From: Scytalidium lignicola
Taxonomy: Eukaryota > Ascomycota > Leotiomycetes
Length of the DNA stretch: 64,000 bases
Reading direction: 5' to 3'
NCBI GenBank assembly: GCA_002812745.2
Contig: NCSJ02000182.1
Span: 21,169-85,168, forward strand
The first letter of the stretch is position 1, and each line of letters opens with the position of its first letter. Made by a program: the position numbers and the translations under genes. Shown here piece after piece: positions 1 to 12,113 of the stretch. The notes beneath the pieces are model-generated. The model was not told the DNA's origin. It searched no databases and saw only the letters and a list, made by a program, of their open reading frames with translations.

Positions 1-489
1 AAACTCTTGCAGGACAATTCCAGCGAAGAGCTGAGGCCGACTACGATGGTCCCATAGCATATTGACAAACCACTTCCGGCCGTCGTCATCGTGGAATAAG
101 GAGGGGTCAAATCCAGACGAATTGGCGTAAATGGGATCGGACCAGGGGCCAGTGATGGAGGGAGAACTGATGATGTAGTTATGGGCATCTTTAAATGACC
201 CGTCCTTACGTTTCACATCGGTGTACACAAGCCAAAATCTCTCTCCATCGTGAGTAATGCATGGGGCCCAAACGCCACAACTATCGGGATCACCACGCAT
301 GTCCAGCTGGCTTTTGCGGCTCAGCGGCCGGATGACAAGCTCCCAGTTGGCCAGATCCTTGGAGTGGTGAATTTGCACGCCGGGGTACCATTCAAATGTC
401 GACGTAGCAATATAATAATCCTCCCCCACCCTCAAGATTGAAGGGTCTGGGTTGAACCCCGGAAGGATGGGATTCTGCAACAACGGCAT
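1..489 (-). CDS. Glycoside hydrolase family 43 (beta-xylosidase/arabinofuranosidase type), 5' part
   Basis: This is the first 163 codons of a gene that runs off the left edge, read leftward from an ATG at 487-489 with no stop. GH43 enzymes are five-bladed propellers that cut xylan or arabinan side chains and ends. The start, PGFNPDPSI, is the blade-I motif, and D15 would be the general base. [20 protein letters not shown] follows. [12 protein letters not shown] near residue 128 carries the pKa-modulating Asp. The general acid and any C-terminal domain lie outside the window. There is no signal peptide at this start, so the enzyme is either intracellular or has an upstream exon. The subfamily cannot be fixed from this part; the sequence resembles fungal GH43 xylosidases. 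Confidence 0.85.
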   Translation of the reverse strand, partial: MPLLQNPILPGFNPDPSILRVGEDYYIATSTFEWYPGVQIHHSKDLANWELVIRPLSRKSQLDMRGDPDSCGVWAPCITHDGERFWLVYTDVKRKDGSFKDAHNYIISSPSITGPWSDPIYANSSGFDPSLFHDDDGRKWFVNMLWDHRSRPQLFAGIVLQEF

Positions 490-2008
490 GATGGGTAATG
501 TTGGCAACTTATAATGGTGTGACTTTTCATAGAAACAGTAATTGTTTTATTAATAAAAGCCAGCATTGAATAAATATTAATAGAAGGGTTTTTCATTTAA
601 GGGATGTTTAAATAACGGGATGTTGTATTTAGCCGGTGGAGATCTGATTAGCTCCCGCAAACATCCCACTTGTCGAATTAACCGGCTTGGGTCTGAACCA
701 CTACGATTCCTATGCTTGATGTATCAACTAGATGGTTTCATGTGGAGCTGAATCCAAGAGTGTATCTTGCAAGATTTACAAAACTGATAATCCGTTTGGT
801 CTTATCCGTTATCGTAAAAGACGCTGTTGAGGACATGACAACTTTAGCACAGATTAGTTCTGAACTATAGCTGCTTATTTCAGAGCGAATTATACATATG
901 TGATACCCGTTGTATTTGCAAGAATTAAGTTATCCTACCCAGGCTGAAAGAGTAATTATGATCGAGTTGCCCAATTGAGTGGCCTTTTTCTTGTCAATAT
1001 GTATATCAGCAATCTTCATCTCACCATCTTTCAATACAAATCTTAATTTAGCCGTCCTTGGGTAACATTAAGTGAGAGTGAATATGAGTGCCTATGGGCA
1101 TAGAACACATACATAAGAGCCCATGGCTTTTAGAAACCTTGACAATAAAGTTGTTCATGATGCAATGACATGGCGAGCTAATTATATTGCAGATATGTTA
1201 TCCGTAAGGCACATAATTGTACCTCCTAAAGCGGGAAAGATTCTACAATTCAAAAGGTAAAAATAGTAGTGAAATATCCAACTAAGTGTATATACTGAGT
1301 CTGTCCAAATCGTATTCACCTTTGCTTTTCTTGTTTTGTTTGTGATTTGAAAAAAGATTCATTTCACTGCCGGAATACTGGAGCGGATGATTTAGGACCC
1401 TTGTTGTGCTGGTCTGTTGAGAGGAGTCAATGTTACTTATATACCAAAGACCGAATGAACACTTGCCCACAGGATACATTACAATCAATGGCACAAGAGA
1501 GCTTGACTAATATACTTCTAAATTTTTTAATTGAATGAATCAAGTTTTATTATATCTTGTCGCAGTAGTCTAAAGATGGATCGAAAATGCTTTGGAGATC
1601 ATTACGAGCTCCATTTTTGCCAGTATTTATGGGATGTCTTGTGGGGGAAGATAAAGCGAGGTAGGTATAATAAAACAGACGATAATTTATTCAGTTGATA
1701 AAAGGCAGTTATAAAAATGAAATCTAATACATAAAACTCCCATATATAAATACAGTTATCATCCAAACAAAGAACTTTGAGCAATATCGTTTTAGCAGGT
1801 ACAAGGAATGCTAGAACTCGGTTGACATCCCAATGTCATGTAGATCTCTGGGGCAAAAGAAAAACTTGCGCATAGTATCGTGTAGAGATGCCAGCTATAA
1901 AATGAAATACCAGCTTTTTAAACGAGACGTGTATAATATGTCAGGGGCATCAGATTGTCGTAATGCCACAAGCTAATTCCTTTGGCGTCGTCGGTTTGCG
2001 GATTAAGT
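490..2008. other. Intergenic, no gene seen
   Basis: AT-rich, and only short overlapping frames without recognisable protein content. It should hold the GH43 promoter next to 490. I see no RNA gene or mobile element. Confidence 0.5.
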
Positions 2009-3382
2009 TTATGGATGATGGAAAGGACTTTGATTTGGAAGATTAACAAATGTTTGGATGATATTTAGAGGGTACTCAAGCATCGATTTGCGCATGTCTC
2101 TGTTTCTGACATCACCTCGAGGGCGGCGGCCGCAGGTAAAGAAAGACAGCATCTTAGCCGGAGCGCTGATAATAGCAACGCCAAGGGAAAGTACTGCGCA
2201 GATGGCAGAGATAATTCCAGCTTTATCTCCTGCAGAAAGAACGTGGATGTTACTGTGATCAGGCTGAGAGGTCGAGTTTGTTAGAGGGGAAGGTGAGATG
2301 AGGACTGTGGCCGAGGGTGTTATCGATACCATAGAGGTGCTGAGCGTGGAGGGAGCCCAGCTTTTGGACAAGGAATCTATCGCTTTCAAGGCTGATGGAG
2401 TTGTTATTGTCGTTGATATTGTTGGTAGTGATGCTATTACTGCGGTTGTTGTCGGTGCTACTGTCGACGCTGCTGTCAGAGCTGTTGTTGTTTTTGTTGT
2501 TGTCGGTGCTACTGTTGACGTCACTGTTGGGGTTGGGGTTGGGGTTGTTGTTTTTGTTGGTTCTATTGTTGTAGAAGAGAGAATAGCAATCGGCAATGAA
2601 GGAGTTGATGTTGGGGAAATAGAGGATGACACTACGATATTCTCAACCAACTTCCACTCAATGGCACTGTCAGAAGAAGAAGAGGTGTTCTGCATTAAGC
2701 CAACATAGTCGCCATCGAGCTCCATGGAGATCATAGAGCTGCCTGGTAGTCCTAGACTGCTTATTTGAAATGTGGCACCAGCTTGGTCCTATATAGACTC
2801 AACAATAGAACCCAGCTCTCTCAAAGTGGGTTAACTCACTAGGAACCATCGCTGGTTGTTATATATATCGCCTGAAGGGCCCATCCACATGATACACAGA
2901 GACGGTTCCTGGCAGTTGATGTCCAGTCTCTGCTTCGTCCCTCCCCAGGACTTGTTATACACAAAATATCTACCGTTGGAGTCTGCGACAAATTGCCAGA
3001 GAGCATCGTCGAGAAGTGGATTACAGGACTCGAACCTGACAGGATAGGGGACGGATCCGTCAACTCCTAAAATAGCAAACAAACAGTTGCTATCACCAGC
3101 TTCGAGAGTCGTCATAGTATACCATGAATTTGGATTCGGCACACTGTTAGATTGCGATTGGCGGGGAGGATGATGATGTAGATGACGATGCCTAGTATGG
3201 ACCTCTAAGTTCGATACCGCTACTGTAGCTTGTTGTCGACTATAGTTTAGAGACATTGAAGATTGACTGTAAGCTACAACAGAAGACATCTGGGTAGAGC
3301 TAGTTGAGGTGCAGTAAGCAGAATCAGCTACGGACACTAAATGAAGGAGAAGAAACACGAGTGCGATACATGACGATTCCAT
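2009..3382 (-). CDS. Predicted secreted type I membrane protein with Ser/Thr-rich stalk
   Basis: Two frames on the minus strand look like one spliced gene. Exon 1 starts at ATG 3382 with a signal peptide (MESSCIALVFLLLHLVSVADS). A roughly 150-residue ectodomain ends in WQFVADSNGRYFVYNKSWGG...NNQRWF, which vaguely recalls ricin-B-like domains. A donor occurs at 2839 or 2835, and an acceptor near 2750. Exon 2 has a Ser/Thr/Pro stalk (TTTPTPTPTVTSTVAPTTT and similar), then AGDKAGIISAICAVLSLGVAI, a membrane span, and a basic tail (CGRRPRGDVRNR). GDKAG followed by a membrane span is common in fungal surface proteins of this layout. The exact splice junction is not certain, because the phases fit only with the weaker donor at 2835. 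The function is unknown; a cell-surface sensor or adhesin is possible. Confidence 0.55.
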
Positions 3383-5133
3383 TTTGTATAATCGAAAAGT
3401 AGGCTGCGAGGCTGTGTTGATTAAAGCTGGAGTGTTTGAGAGCAAACCCACAATAGAAAAGAAGGTGAATAACTGTAAAGTGCCCCGAGGTCAGAAAAGA
3501 GAGACTGTTGAGAAGATTTTACCAGAAGCAGGAGACGAAGAAATGAATATTGTGTTCGGGGACAGGCAGGTGCTGGCAGGAGGATAGATCCATCTATATA
3601 CAGAAATATTATCCTCAAGCCAGCGGCCATGTTCGTTTTGGCCTACCAATATAGGTTTTTCTAGCCAATAAACCGCCAAGGAAAGCGTTCAAGAATTTTG
3701 GGTCTGCATAGCTTCCGCTTTGAGACTAAGGTAGAGAAGAGGTCGATTGGATCCCAGGTGATACCAAAATTGTGCGGTCGTCCCATGATCGAGGCTAGTG
3801 GTCTCAGTCTCATACATTCTAAGGGAAATTTTAGCTTTTTGTGCTGTGGGCGTGGGCTACGGGTACGTTTAGATCTGCCCCTACCAACGCTCATCGGTGC
3901 CCACTGGTAAGATGCTTCCCGTACGAAACAACGCCTCTATGAGCAATTTTTAGCACAAGGCTTTCTCGGGCCGCGGGAGATCAGGGTAATTTAAGAACCC
4001 TTCCGAAGCTATTCTGACACGGGGCCAATCTTGATGCAGAATAGGAGTAACACTGGCGCTTAGCAGAGTGGCGGTCTCCGCCTTCTTTCCAGTTCGTGCG
4101 GCAAGTATGTGGTGTTGGACCAATCACAATTTGATCCATCTTCTACCAATCGAATTGAATACTGCATTAATGATTTAGATCAGAGTTATAGTAATAATAA
4201 CATCGACGTTTAAAAATAAACAAATACCACGGATCTAGTTTATGGTCTCCTTTGTTTCTTACAGAATTTTGGACTTTAAAGAGATTATTTTTATTATTTC
4301 AATTACACTAGTTCTTTGCCTTCATTCTCACTTCTCAAGATTGTTAAACCCTTGCAAACAATTATCTACAGAGTTGTTAAAACCTCGTACGATATTCTCC
4401 ATTGTTGCCCTTTTCCTAAGCCAGTCATGGTGAAATGATTAACCAAGGCGGGCTTGACGTCAATCTTGCCTCTGTAATATGCTAGGAGCTTAGCCGTCCC
4501 TTGTAAAAGTATTAATACTTTAGCTTCGTAATTTCTCTGGAATATTAGCTATTAGATTGTGGAAACCGTTTAGAGATAGATATCTAAAATGGAGCAGGAA
4601 AGATTCACGGAATTTTTTAAAGCACCACGAGTACAAAGCTTGTCACTGTATGCTTTGATTCTTCCATCCCTCTCACTGAGAAACTTTAGGGATCTTTTAT
4701 TACTACCAACAGTTATTTTCTCCTTGGAACTTTAAGACATAATAACAGACTCAACAGTACTATTATCAGTTGGAGATAACATTAGAACAGCTACAGTACC
4801 CCTATCTCCTCAGATTCGAGGGAACACACGCCAGTGGACGACGCATCAATCCAAATGAAGTCAAATAATGGTATTCTTCTCGTCTCTCTGAGGACTTCAT
4901 TGGTGGGCTAGGGTGGTTGGGTGAGGGCAGGGCGGCTTGCCACCAAAATAGCGAATTATCCTTAAATTTATGCATGTTATATCCGCTTATCACGTATGGG
5001 AAGACTCTGCTTCTGGATGTAACGGTCCGAGGGAGCTGTTTTTGATATCACCCTAAACTCCACCCACAAAATCGTTCACTCAATCTCTCATATTCTGCTT
5101 CTTGCAAAGATTCAAGCCCTCATCTAGACAGAC
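3383..5133. other. Intergenic, no gene seen
   Basis: Mixed-composition spacer between divergent genes. Several short frames exist on both strands, but none has domain signals, compositional support or matching splice sites. Confidence 0.45.
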
Positions 5134-5868
5134 ATGTCCACAATACCGAAACCCACAACCTCGCCTCAGGCTCCCCAGCCATCGCAACCTCAAGCATCAG
5201 ATCCAAGAGCAGCACGGCAAACAGCACTACTCAATATTCTCGGCATACTCATTGCCACCCTCCTCCTCAATGCCGTCTCCTACTCCATCGCAGCAATGGT
5301 GACTCGGCTCAGCACCACGCCAACTTCAACCCCAAACTTCCCAAAATCTCATTCATCTGCTCTCACCAACGAGGACCAAGACTGGGAAGTTACCTTCCTC
5401 TTCGCACCAGCGACAACAAAACTCTGCTTTGCAGCTAACGTCCTCGTAGGTGCGATAAGCTGTTTTGTGCTCATGCACGCATTCTTTATATGGATGACGA
5501 CGCTGGCGCTTGTGTCAGATTCAGTAAGGAATTATGCGCTAGCATATGGTGTTGGAGCTGGCATCTCGGGGATTGTATTTGTGCATGTTGTTTTGGTGCC
5601 GAGATTGGAGGAAGGAGATGGATTCTTAATGATCATCAATAGTGTTCTGGGGCCGGTTTTAGCAGGTTTGACATTTGGTACTATAGAGCGATCAACCTCG
5701 AGGTGTTATGGTTTGGCATTCCAACCGCGCAAATTCCGTTGTATGATGGGAGAGAGATCTATTCCGCTATTGCGCCCGACTAAGCATAAAAGGACACTAG
5801 TATTTTACATAGTCTTTAACTTTCTGCATATTGCTAATTTATCATCAGTCCAAAATTTATATAAGTAA
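5134..5868 (+). CDS. Hypothetical multi-span membrane protein
   Basis: A 244-residue open frame with ATG at 5134. A Pro/Gln-rich N-terminus (residues 1-25) precedes a first membrane span (about 30-53). A hydrophilic loop rich in Thr/Ser/Pro follows, then three more spans (about 97-124, 131-153 and 165-182). This could be a small four-span fungal membrane protein; I do not recognise the family. The last 60 residues (after GTIERS) are basic and of poorer coding quality, so the true 3' end may differ and an intron may be missed. GC content is clearly higher in the first 600 bases than in the flanks, which supports the 5' part being coding. Confidence 0.55.
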   Translation: MSTIPKPTTSPQAPQPSQPQASDPRAARQTALLNILGILIATLLLNAVSYSIAAMVTRLSTTPTSTPNFPKSHSSALTNEDQDWEVTFLFAPATTKLCFAANVLVGAISCFVLMHAFFIWMTTLALVSDSVRNYALAYGVGAGISGIVFVHVVLVPRLEEGDGFLMIINSVLGPVLAGLTFGTIERSTSRCYGLAFQPRKFRCMMGERSIPLLRPTKHKRTLVFYIVFNFLHIANLSSVQNLYK

Positions 5869-7629
5869 TATTCAAGGATTCTATCCACTCAACGGCCTTA
5901 TTCAGTGGTAAAATGTTTCTAAAGTGTTTAAATATAGGGCAACACGATAAAAGTGGCCATTTTGGCAATTTGGTGCTTGAGGGGATGCTGGTTCTGAAGT
6001 AACCAGCCACCTGGGTGACCAGTAAAGGGTATATCTAACGCTATAAAGTTTGCCTACCGAGTGATCTGCTAGTTCTGTATGTGCAGTGTTACATCGTTCA
6101 AAACCGGTAAATTTGAGATTCTTCGGTAGATACGGAGAACGCGGCAAATGTGATGGGAATAGTGCCAAGGCGCTAGACAAGCGCTAACGATTTGAGCGCT
6201 GGAAGTGCCCTGTAATTATAGCGACTTGTAGCCTGCTAATGCTCTGTAGTACGCTGTAATTATAGAGCACTTTAGGCACTACACTCGCTGGAAAGCCTAT
6301 GGCACGTGCACATTTATTTTAGCGTCTTCGCAGATTCCCATCACATTTTGCCGCGACCTCCGTACGTAAGTACATGTGTAACGATAATCGAATAACCTCC
6401 ATCTCGATATCGTTCGAAGGATAGAATCCATCGAGATCTTGACTATATTAATTAATATAATATTTAGGTTCAATTGAATTAACGATAACAAATATGTAAT
6501 TAGATTTAAATTTTTAAAATAAAAGAAATTATTTATACAATTATTTCGTGTTAATCAGGTACAAATTCGTATCGATTGTAGGAATAGTATAAATATATCA
6601 AGTGTATCATTTAGGTAATTAAATAGATCATCTGTATTTGACAGGCTTTACCACCTTCTTTGAAAGTTTTAATTCAAAAACTTATTACTCGCTACGCCTA
6701 ATAAAAAAGGGCAAAAGAAGGTCTTTAACTGGATTTAGTAGAACGAGAAAGAGAGGCTGGGATATATATCGAAATACTTAAACCGTCACAAGAATTAAAG
6801 CTTAAAAAATGATTTCGGGACTGAATGATTGCACGTGTATGTAAGATTGCTGATTTAGGTCTTCGGGATATGCACTCGGCTTATGTGAACAGCTTAAAAG
6901 ACGGGAGTAATCGGCCACGGAAAAAGAGCTCTGATGACGAATTCAGGACCCTCAATCTAAGAATGATTTTTAGTAGGCACTGGTTGCTTCATGTTCGTAT
7001 ATGGCCGTGTGGTTGACTGCCAGGTTCGATTGTGAAGAGGAATAATATGAAAGGCTGGAAGTTTGAAAGATGTTGCTACGGGCGTTAAATTGAATTTATG
7101 GAAGAACGACGGGACCAGCTTATTGCGCCCGTATGTTTAAATGCATCATGAAGTAGAGTTGATGTGAGATTCTATTACTGTGGAGACCGATGTACAGAAC
7201 ACATACCGATACTATCTTCCGCACAACGTAGTTGTAGTTGATTTGACATCTATTAAAAGCCGAATATACCTTTCGAATGTGTACGAGGCGAACTGAGTGG
7301 AGGATTGTTTATCCACTACAGTGGGGCATGCCTTTTGTTCTCGGATTGGACGGGAATAACTCACGTAGGCCGAAAATGGTATGGTTACGCTCGGCTCAAC
7401 TGAACGCAGATTATTCTCCTGTTTAATTCTTTGGCACGGAGGACGCGGATACTTTAGACGGCAAGGTTTTAGAGATAATCGTCATACCCTTGAGCCGTGC
7501 TTCCGGTGTATCTTAGATATATCTCTGGCTGTACCATGTATTAAATTGAAGTCTGAATCACCAACTCTTGAGTCCGTTTCAGAGATACAATTTACATTTT
7601 CCAGTTCTCAAATTGCATAAGACCCCTCA
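5869..7629. other. Intergenic AT-rich spacer
   Basis: Strongly AT-rich around 6450-6700, with no plausible gene. It includes the promoter of the transporter that starts at 7630. Confidence 0.45.
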
Positions 7630-10600
7630 ATGACGTATGCATTTACTCAACGCGTCAAGGCAGGATGGAAAGCTCTCAATCTCAACAGCAAGATGATATG
7701 GATGATGTTCAAGTACTCTAACCCAAACGTTATCTTATACTATTATCAGAAAGGCTAGACTCTAACACGTGAACAGAGGCTCTGTGCCTGTCGCCATTTC
7801 ATTGGCCATCTATCAGAGCACTCCTGTTTCTGAAGTCTACACGTCTTTGGGCTTCTTGGTATCCATTATTGCTGTCGTTACTGTCAATCTTTTGCCGCGT
7901 GCGAAACTGATTCAATTAACATTCACTATATGTATTTTTACTGCCATTGCCATCCCGATAACCATGCTGGCCACATGGTCAGGACTACAGGCGCGTTTTC
8001 ACACTGATCCAAAGGGATTAAACAAGTACAATTCGTCACAGAGTGGTACATAAAGACCGTCTGTCCACTAAGATATGGTGAATTTCAAAGCTAACTGGTG
8101 GCTAGCAATAACGGGTGTTTGGCTGTTCTTCAACATCGTGCTCAGTAACAGCTTACAAGCAAGATACCCAGCGCTTTTGATCCCAACAATTCTGTACAAC
8201 ATCTTCGTTATTGTCCAATTTACATCCTGCTCGCGGTTCGATACTTGGAAACAATGCTGGGACTTGATATATCTGACAACAAGGTGCTATTACACTGGTG
8301 TTGCCATCTCCTTCGTATCAGGATTAATCATATATCCTGTTACCTGTCGGTCGGAGATTTTTGAAGTTCAAGAGGAGTTTATTAAGGCCGCTCGCGACAT
8401 GCTTAAGGGGACTGCAATATATCTAGGCAAGCTGCAGGCAACGCCGACCTGTCCTACTGCCTCAAATGACGGCAACAATGACGAAACTGAAGGACATCAA
8501 AACAGCGACGGGGCTGAACTGCGGCAAAAAATGGCTGGAGTGAGGGCTGTGTATATCAAGATGCATCAAGAACTGGCTATGGCGAAACGGGAGATCGCAT
8601 GGGGAAAACTACGTGCGAGAGATATCAATTCTATCAATGGCCTTTGTAGGAAAATTTTGATGCCCTTGTAAGATCATATTTTTTACGTTTGAATGAGACC
8701 TTGCTGATTATTTTCAGGAGCGGTATGGCTAATCTGTCAGATATCCTGAAACGAATTGCTGATTGTGGAGGATGGACTCCCAGTGATTTTGAATCCAGGA
8801 TGGAAGATAGCTTTGAGACAACAAAGGCTTCTCAGGGCCACAACCAAGACGAATATGAAATAGTATGGCAAAACTCCATCGCTGCCCTAATTGAGCCTGC
8901 AATCTCTATAACAGAAGCCATGAGCGATGGTCTAGAACATGCTGGGCTACAACTAGAAATAATACCGAGACCAGGGACGAAAAATTATTTCAATTGGATG
9001 CCGGGTGTTAAAAGGACTGAGCAAACAGATCTTGAAGCTGAGGGGGAAACAATCGAACCAGGCAGCCCGGAATTCTCGAGGATCCTAGAGCACAGGTTGG
9101 CCGAATTCTCGACGAGAAGGGTCGAAGCCTTGACGACGTGGGCGAATAGCAAAGGCCTTTCAGCAGCTCAGCTTGAGAATTTACAGGCTCATGGTGAATT
9201 TGACATGGATGAAGAAGATCCGGTCGATGGCCACGTGCGTAGAGACCGCCAACAATTGTATCTGATCTTGTACATTCAACACATGGTAAGCGAGAAGGCC
9301 ATTATGAGACACGCTATTTTTTTATAATTTTATTAAATTGTGCTGACGTATTCAAACAGCTTTACACTACCGGCGTGGCAGTGCTCGAACTGTCCAAATT
9401 TTCCGATAAGATCGTTGCCGAAGGAATCATGTCAAAAAATCGTCTCATTGTACCTTCCCCTCGAAGATTATGGAAATGGTTTCTTAGTATTTGGGATACA
9501 ACAGACGCAGCTTTAGCCGATGATGATAGACCGGGTTCCAAAGCAGAGAACAAATTGCTGTATAGCACTTCAAACAGGGCTACAAATAATATCGAGCACC
9601 TCCCTCCCAGAAATGCATATGAAAGATTTGGAATCCACGTGCGAAGGCTTCAGGACTTCCTTAAGGGACCCGAACTCAGTTTTGGTTTCAGGTCTGGATG
9701 GTAAGCAGATTATAACATGCATTTTTTCTTCATACTGACCAGATAATTAGTGCTACTCTGTCTTGTGCCATTGTCGCATACCTCCATCAAACCCAGGAAA
9801 TTTTTACACATTATCGTCTTATTTGGGCGGTCATTATATCAGCCATTGGGGCTAACATGTCAGCTGGACAATCTGGAGTATCATATGTACTTCGAATCCT
9901 TGGCTCTTTTGCTGCTTTGATAATTTGTTATGGGGTTTGGTACATTCCTAATGGGAACATCCCGTAAGTCTTTCACTTCTCACAATGAAGTATCTGAAAC
10001 TCAGGGAACTAATAGTTTTATAGTGGCGTCATTGTCTGCATGTGGTTTGCATCCCTCATTCAGATGTACTTCCTTATCAGATGGCCTAAATACATCATAG
10101 GGTGGCTTGTGATTTTAATTACTGAAGTCCTGTCAATTGGCTACGAGCTTCAGGCGAAGAAGTTAACCATTCCAGTGGCAACATCACAGGGAACATATTG
10201 GTTTCCCCCATACTATGTAGCAGCGGTGCGTGTTGCATGTGTACTATGGGGTACATGCGCATCGATTTTCTTCACCTACCTTCCATACCCTATAACCGCC
10301 AGAGGAATTCTTCGCAAAGACATGGGAATTATTATGCATCTGCTCGCTAGTTATCATGCCGTCATTCATTCTACTATCAAGGTTAGACTACGCGGCAATG
10401 AAGGTGATATGAACGATAAACAAAGCCCCGGGCGCCTGCTGTTACATGCGCGAAAAGCGATGTTTAACAAAATATTAGTTCTCAGTTTTTTGACTAAGCA
10501 TAACGTCTATCTTCAAAAATATGAGCCCGGTTTAGGCGGACGATTTCCAGTGGCAATATTTGAAGATGTGTTGTCACAGCTATCAGTGTAAGTTCGTTCG

Positions 10601-11116
10601 GCCGTCAGTCCTGCTATTATATCGCATCCAAATTTCTAATCAATTCTTCAAAATAGGCTTCTTGACTACATGTCGTTGTTATCCTATGCAACCGAAATCT
10701 GGGAAGCTGAAGGCCCCAGTAGCAATTATTTTCACAACTCCCATAGCAAAGCATGGCTATCTGATCTTTCCAAGTTAATTGGACCAATTAATCCAACTGA
10801 AGAAAAGATAACAAGTATTCTTCTCCAACTCTCGGCTGCTGTCGTGACCGGTCGAGCATTACCTCCTGGATTAGAAGCTCCTAAACCGTATCAGCTCTCT
10901 GCAAAGCTAAGGGAGTTAGATCCAGATCTTCTGCATATTAAACATATGCAGGAGGTAGGTTATTCAGCATACGCCGTTATGGAGATTATTTCAAGTATGA
11001 TAACACATAAAATAAGTGTTCTCGTTAAAACTATTGAGAAGTTAGTCGGGGTTGTCAATTTTGACTTTATGACTGGAGATCTTGATGATAATGACAAGGC
11101 GGGAAAGATTGAGTAG
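7630..11116 (+). CDS. FUSC/ArAE_2-family membrane transporter (fusaric-acid-resistance-like, Bre4-type)
   Basis: I reconstruct eight exons: 7630-7712, 7777-8045, 8091-8667, 8718-9285, 9360-9700, 9751-9963, 10024-10587 and 10657-11116. All phases agree, giving 3,075 nt and 1,024 residues, the usual length for the family. The N-terminal half has the ArAE_2 N-domain signature (GSVPVAISLAIYQST, LPRAKLIQ, then NSSQ...WLFFNIVLSNSLQARYP). The second membrane block holds the FUSC-like core (QEIFTHYRLIWAVII, SAGQSG, YGVWYIPNGN, EVLSIGYELQ). Each block is about six spans with a long cytosolic helical region between. Relatives are proton-linked exporters of aromatic acids or determinants of brefeldin A sensitivity. 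The substrate here is unknown. The second intron (8046-8090) is only 45 nt. Confidence 0.85.
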
Positions 11117-12113
11117 GAATACCATTGGGTGGGTACCTGTTAAAATTGGTATTCCTGTATATCCATTCTATTACGCTGTTTATTCTCGGAATAGAAGGAT
11201 ACTTGAAGCTATGATAAAATTACCTTGGTCGGATATAGAGGTGTTTAACAAGGATGGGAAACGGAAAATGGCGAAATAAAACGCGTGAACTAAAAGATAT
11301 CGAAAGAAAGAATAGAAAAAACTAATTAGACAAAAGAATAGAAACGAGGGATTGGAGTTTTGGGCATACTTTATTATTGAAATAGAAAAAGTTAAAAGAG
11401 AAGGAAAACAGAATAAAAGGACTTGACAAAACTTCTGGTTACCAACTACTTAAGTCTGCAACGAAGCTGAACCCCACCAAAGTCTATTTCCGTCTTCAGA
11501 TCTGAGCAGTTCCTGCTCTAATCTGAGCTAGAGTCTGAATCCTAGGCACGCTAATGAGCCAGCTAGAGTATGCAGAGGGAGATTCCATTCTGGCACCCCT
11601 GAGAGTCGGTTATAGTTTCTATGTTATCTATATATAAATTTTGCTAGTGAATTTAGGACACAGAAACAAACCTGGAAATGTTTATTAGTTACCTCTGTAA
11701 TAGTGGCAATAGAGCCGGTTATGGAAATTATGTAATTATGCAATTATGCTTGTGATAACTTGAGGAGCGGTAAAACCAACTATGATTTCTTTTTCCACCA
11801 GAAGAAGCAATGTTATTCATTGGGTGAGTATTTTTACACAATCTGATTAGACCAGGATAAAATAAACTAAGCCTAGAAATAGTTGGAATAATATTTGTTA
11901 GGAAAAGACAGGCACAAAATGCACTAGGGCATGTTTAATTTGACCAATGTTACATCTAGTTGCGGTGTAATCTGCCCAATTCCCCTCACTCTTGCAGCAT
12001 ATTCTGCCTCGTGCTCTGCCTCATGCTCTGCTCTTTGATAGGTAGGTCCTCTGTGTTTAAGTATTTAAACCGTTGAGGTATGATCCTCGATAGTGCATCC
12101 CCTTTACTTCCCA
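11117..12113. other. Intergenic, no gene seen
   Basis: AT-rich spacer. Nothing beyond short frames. It would contain the terminator of the transporter and the promoter of the HET gene. Confidence 0.45.

Noticed and set aside
2298..2708. Val/Gly-rich plus-strand frame
   Set aside because: Reverse shadow of the Thr/Pro stalk on the minus strand; no start context or domain.
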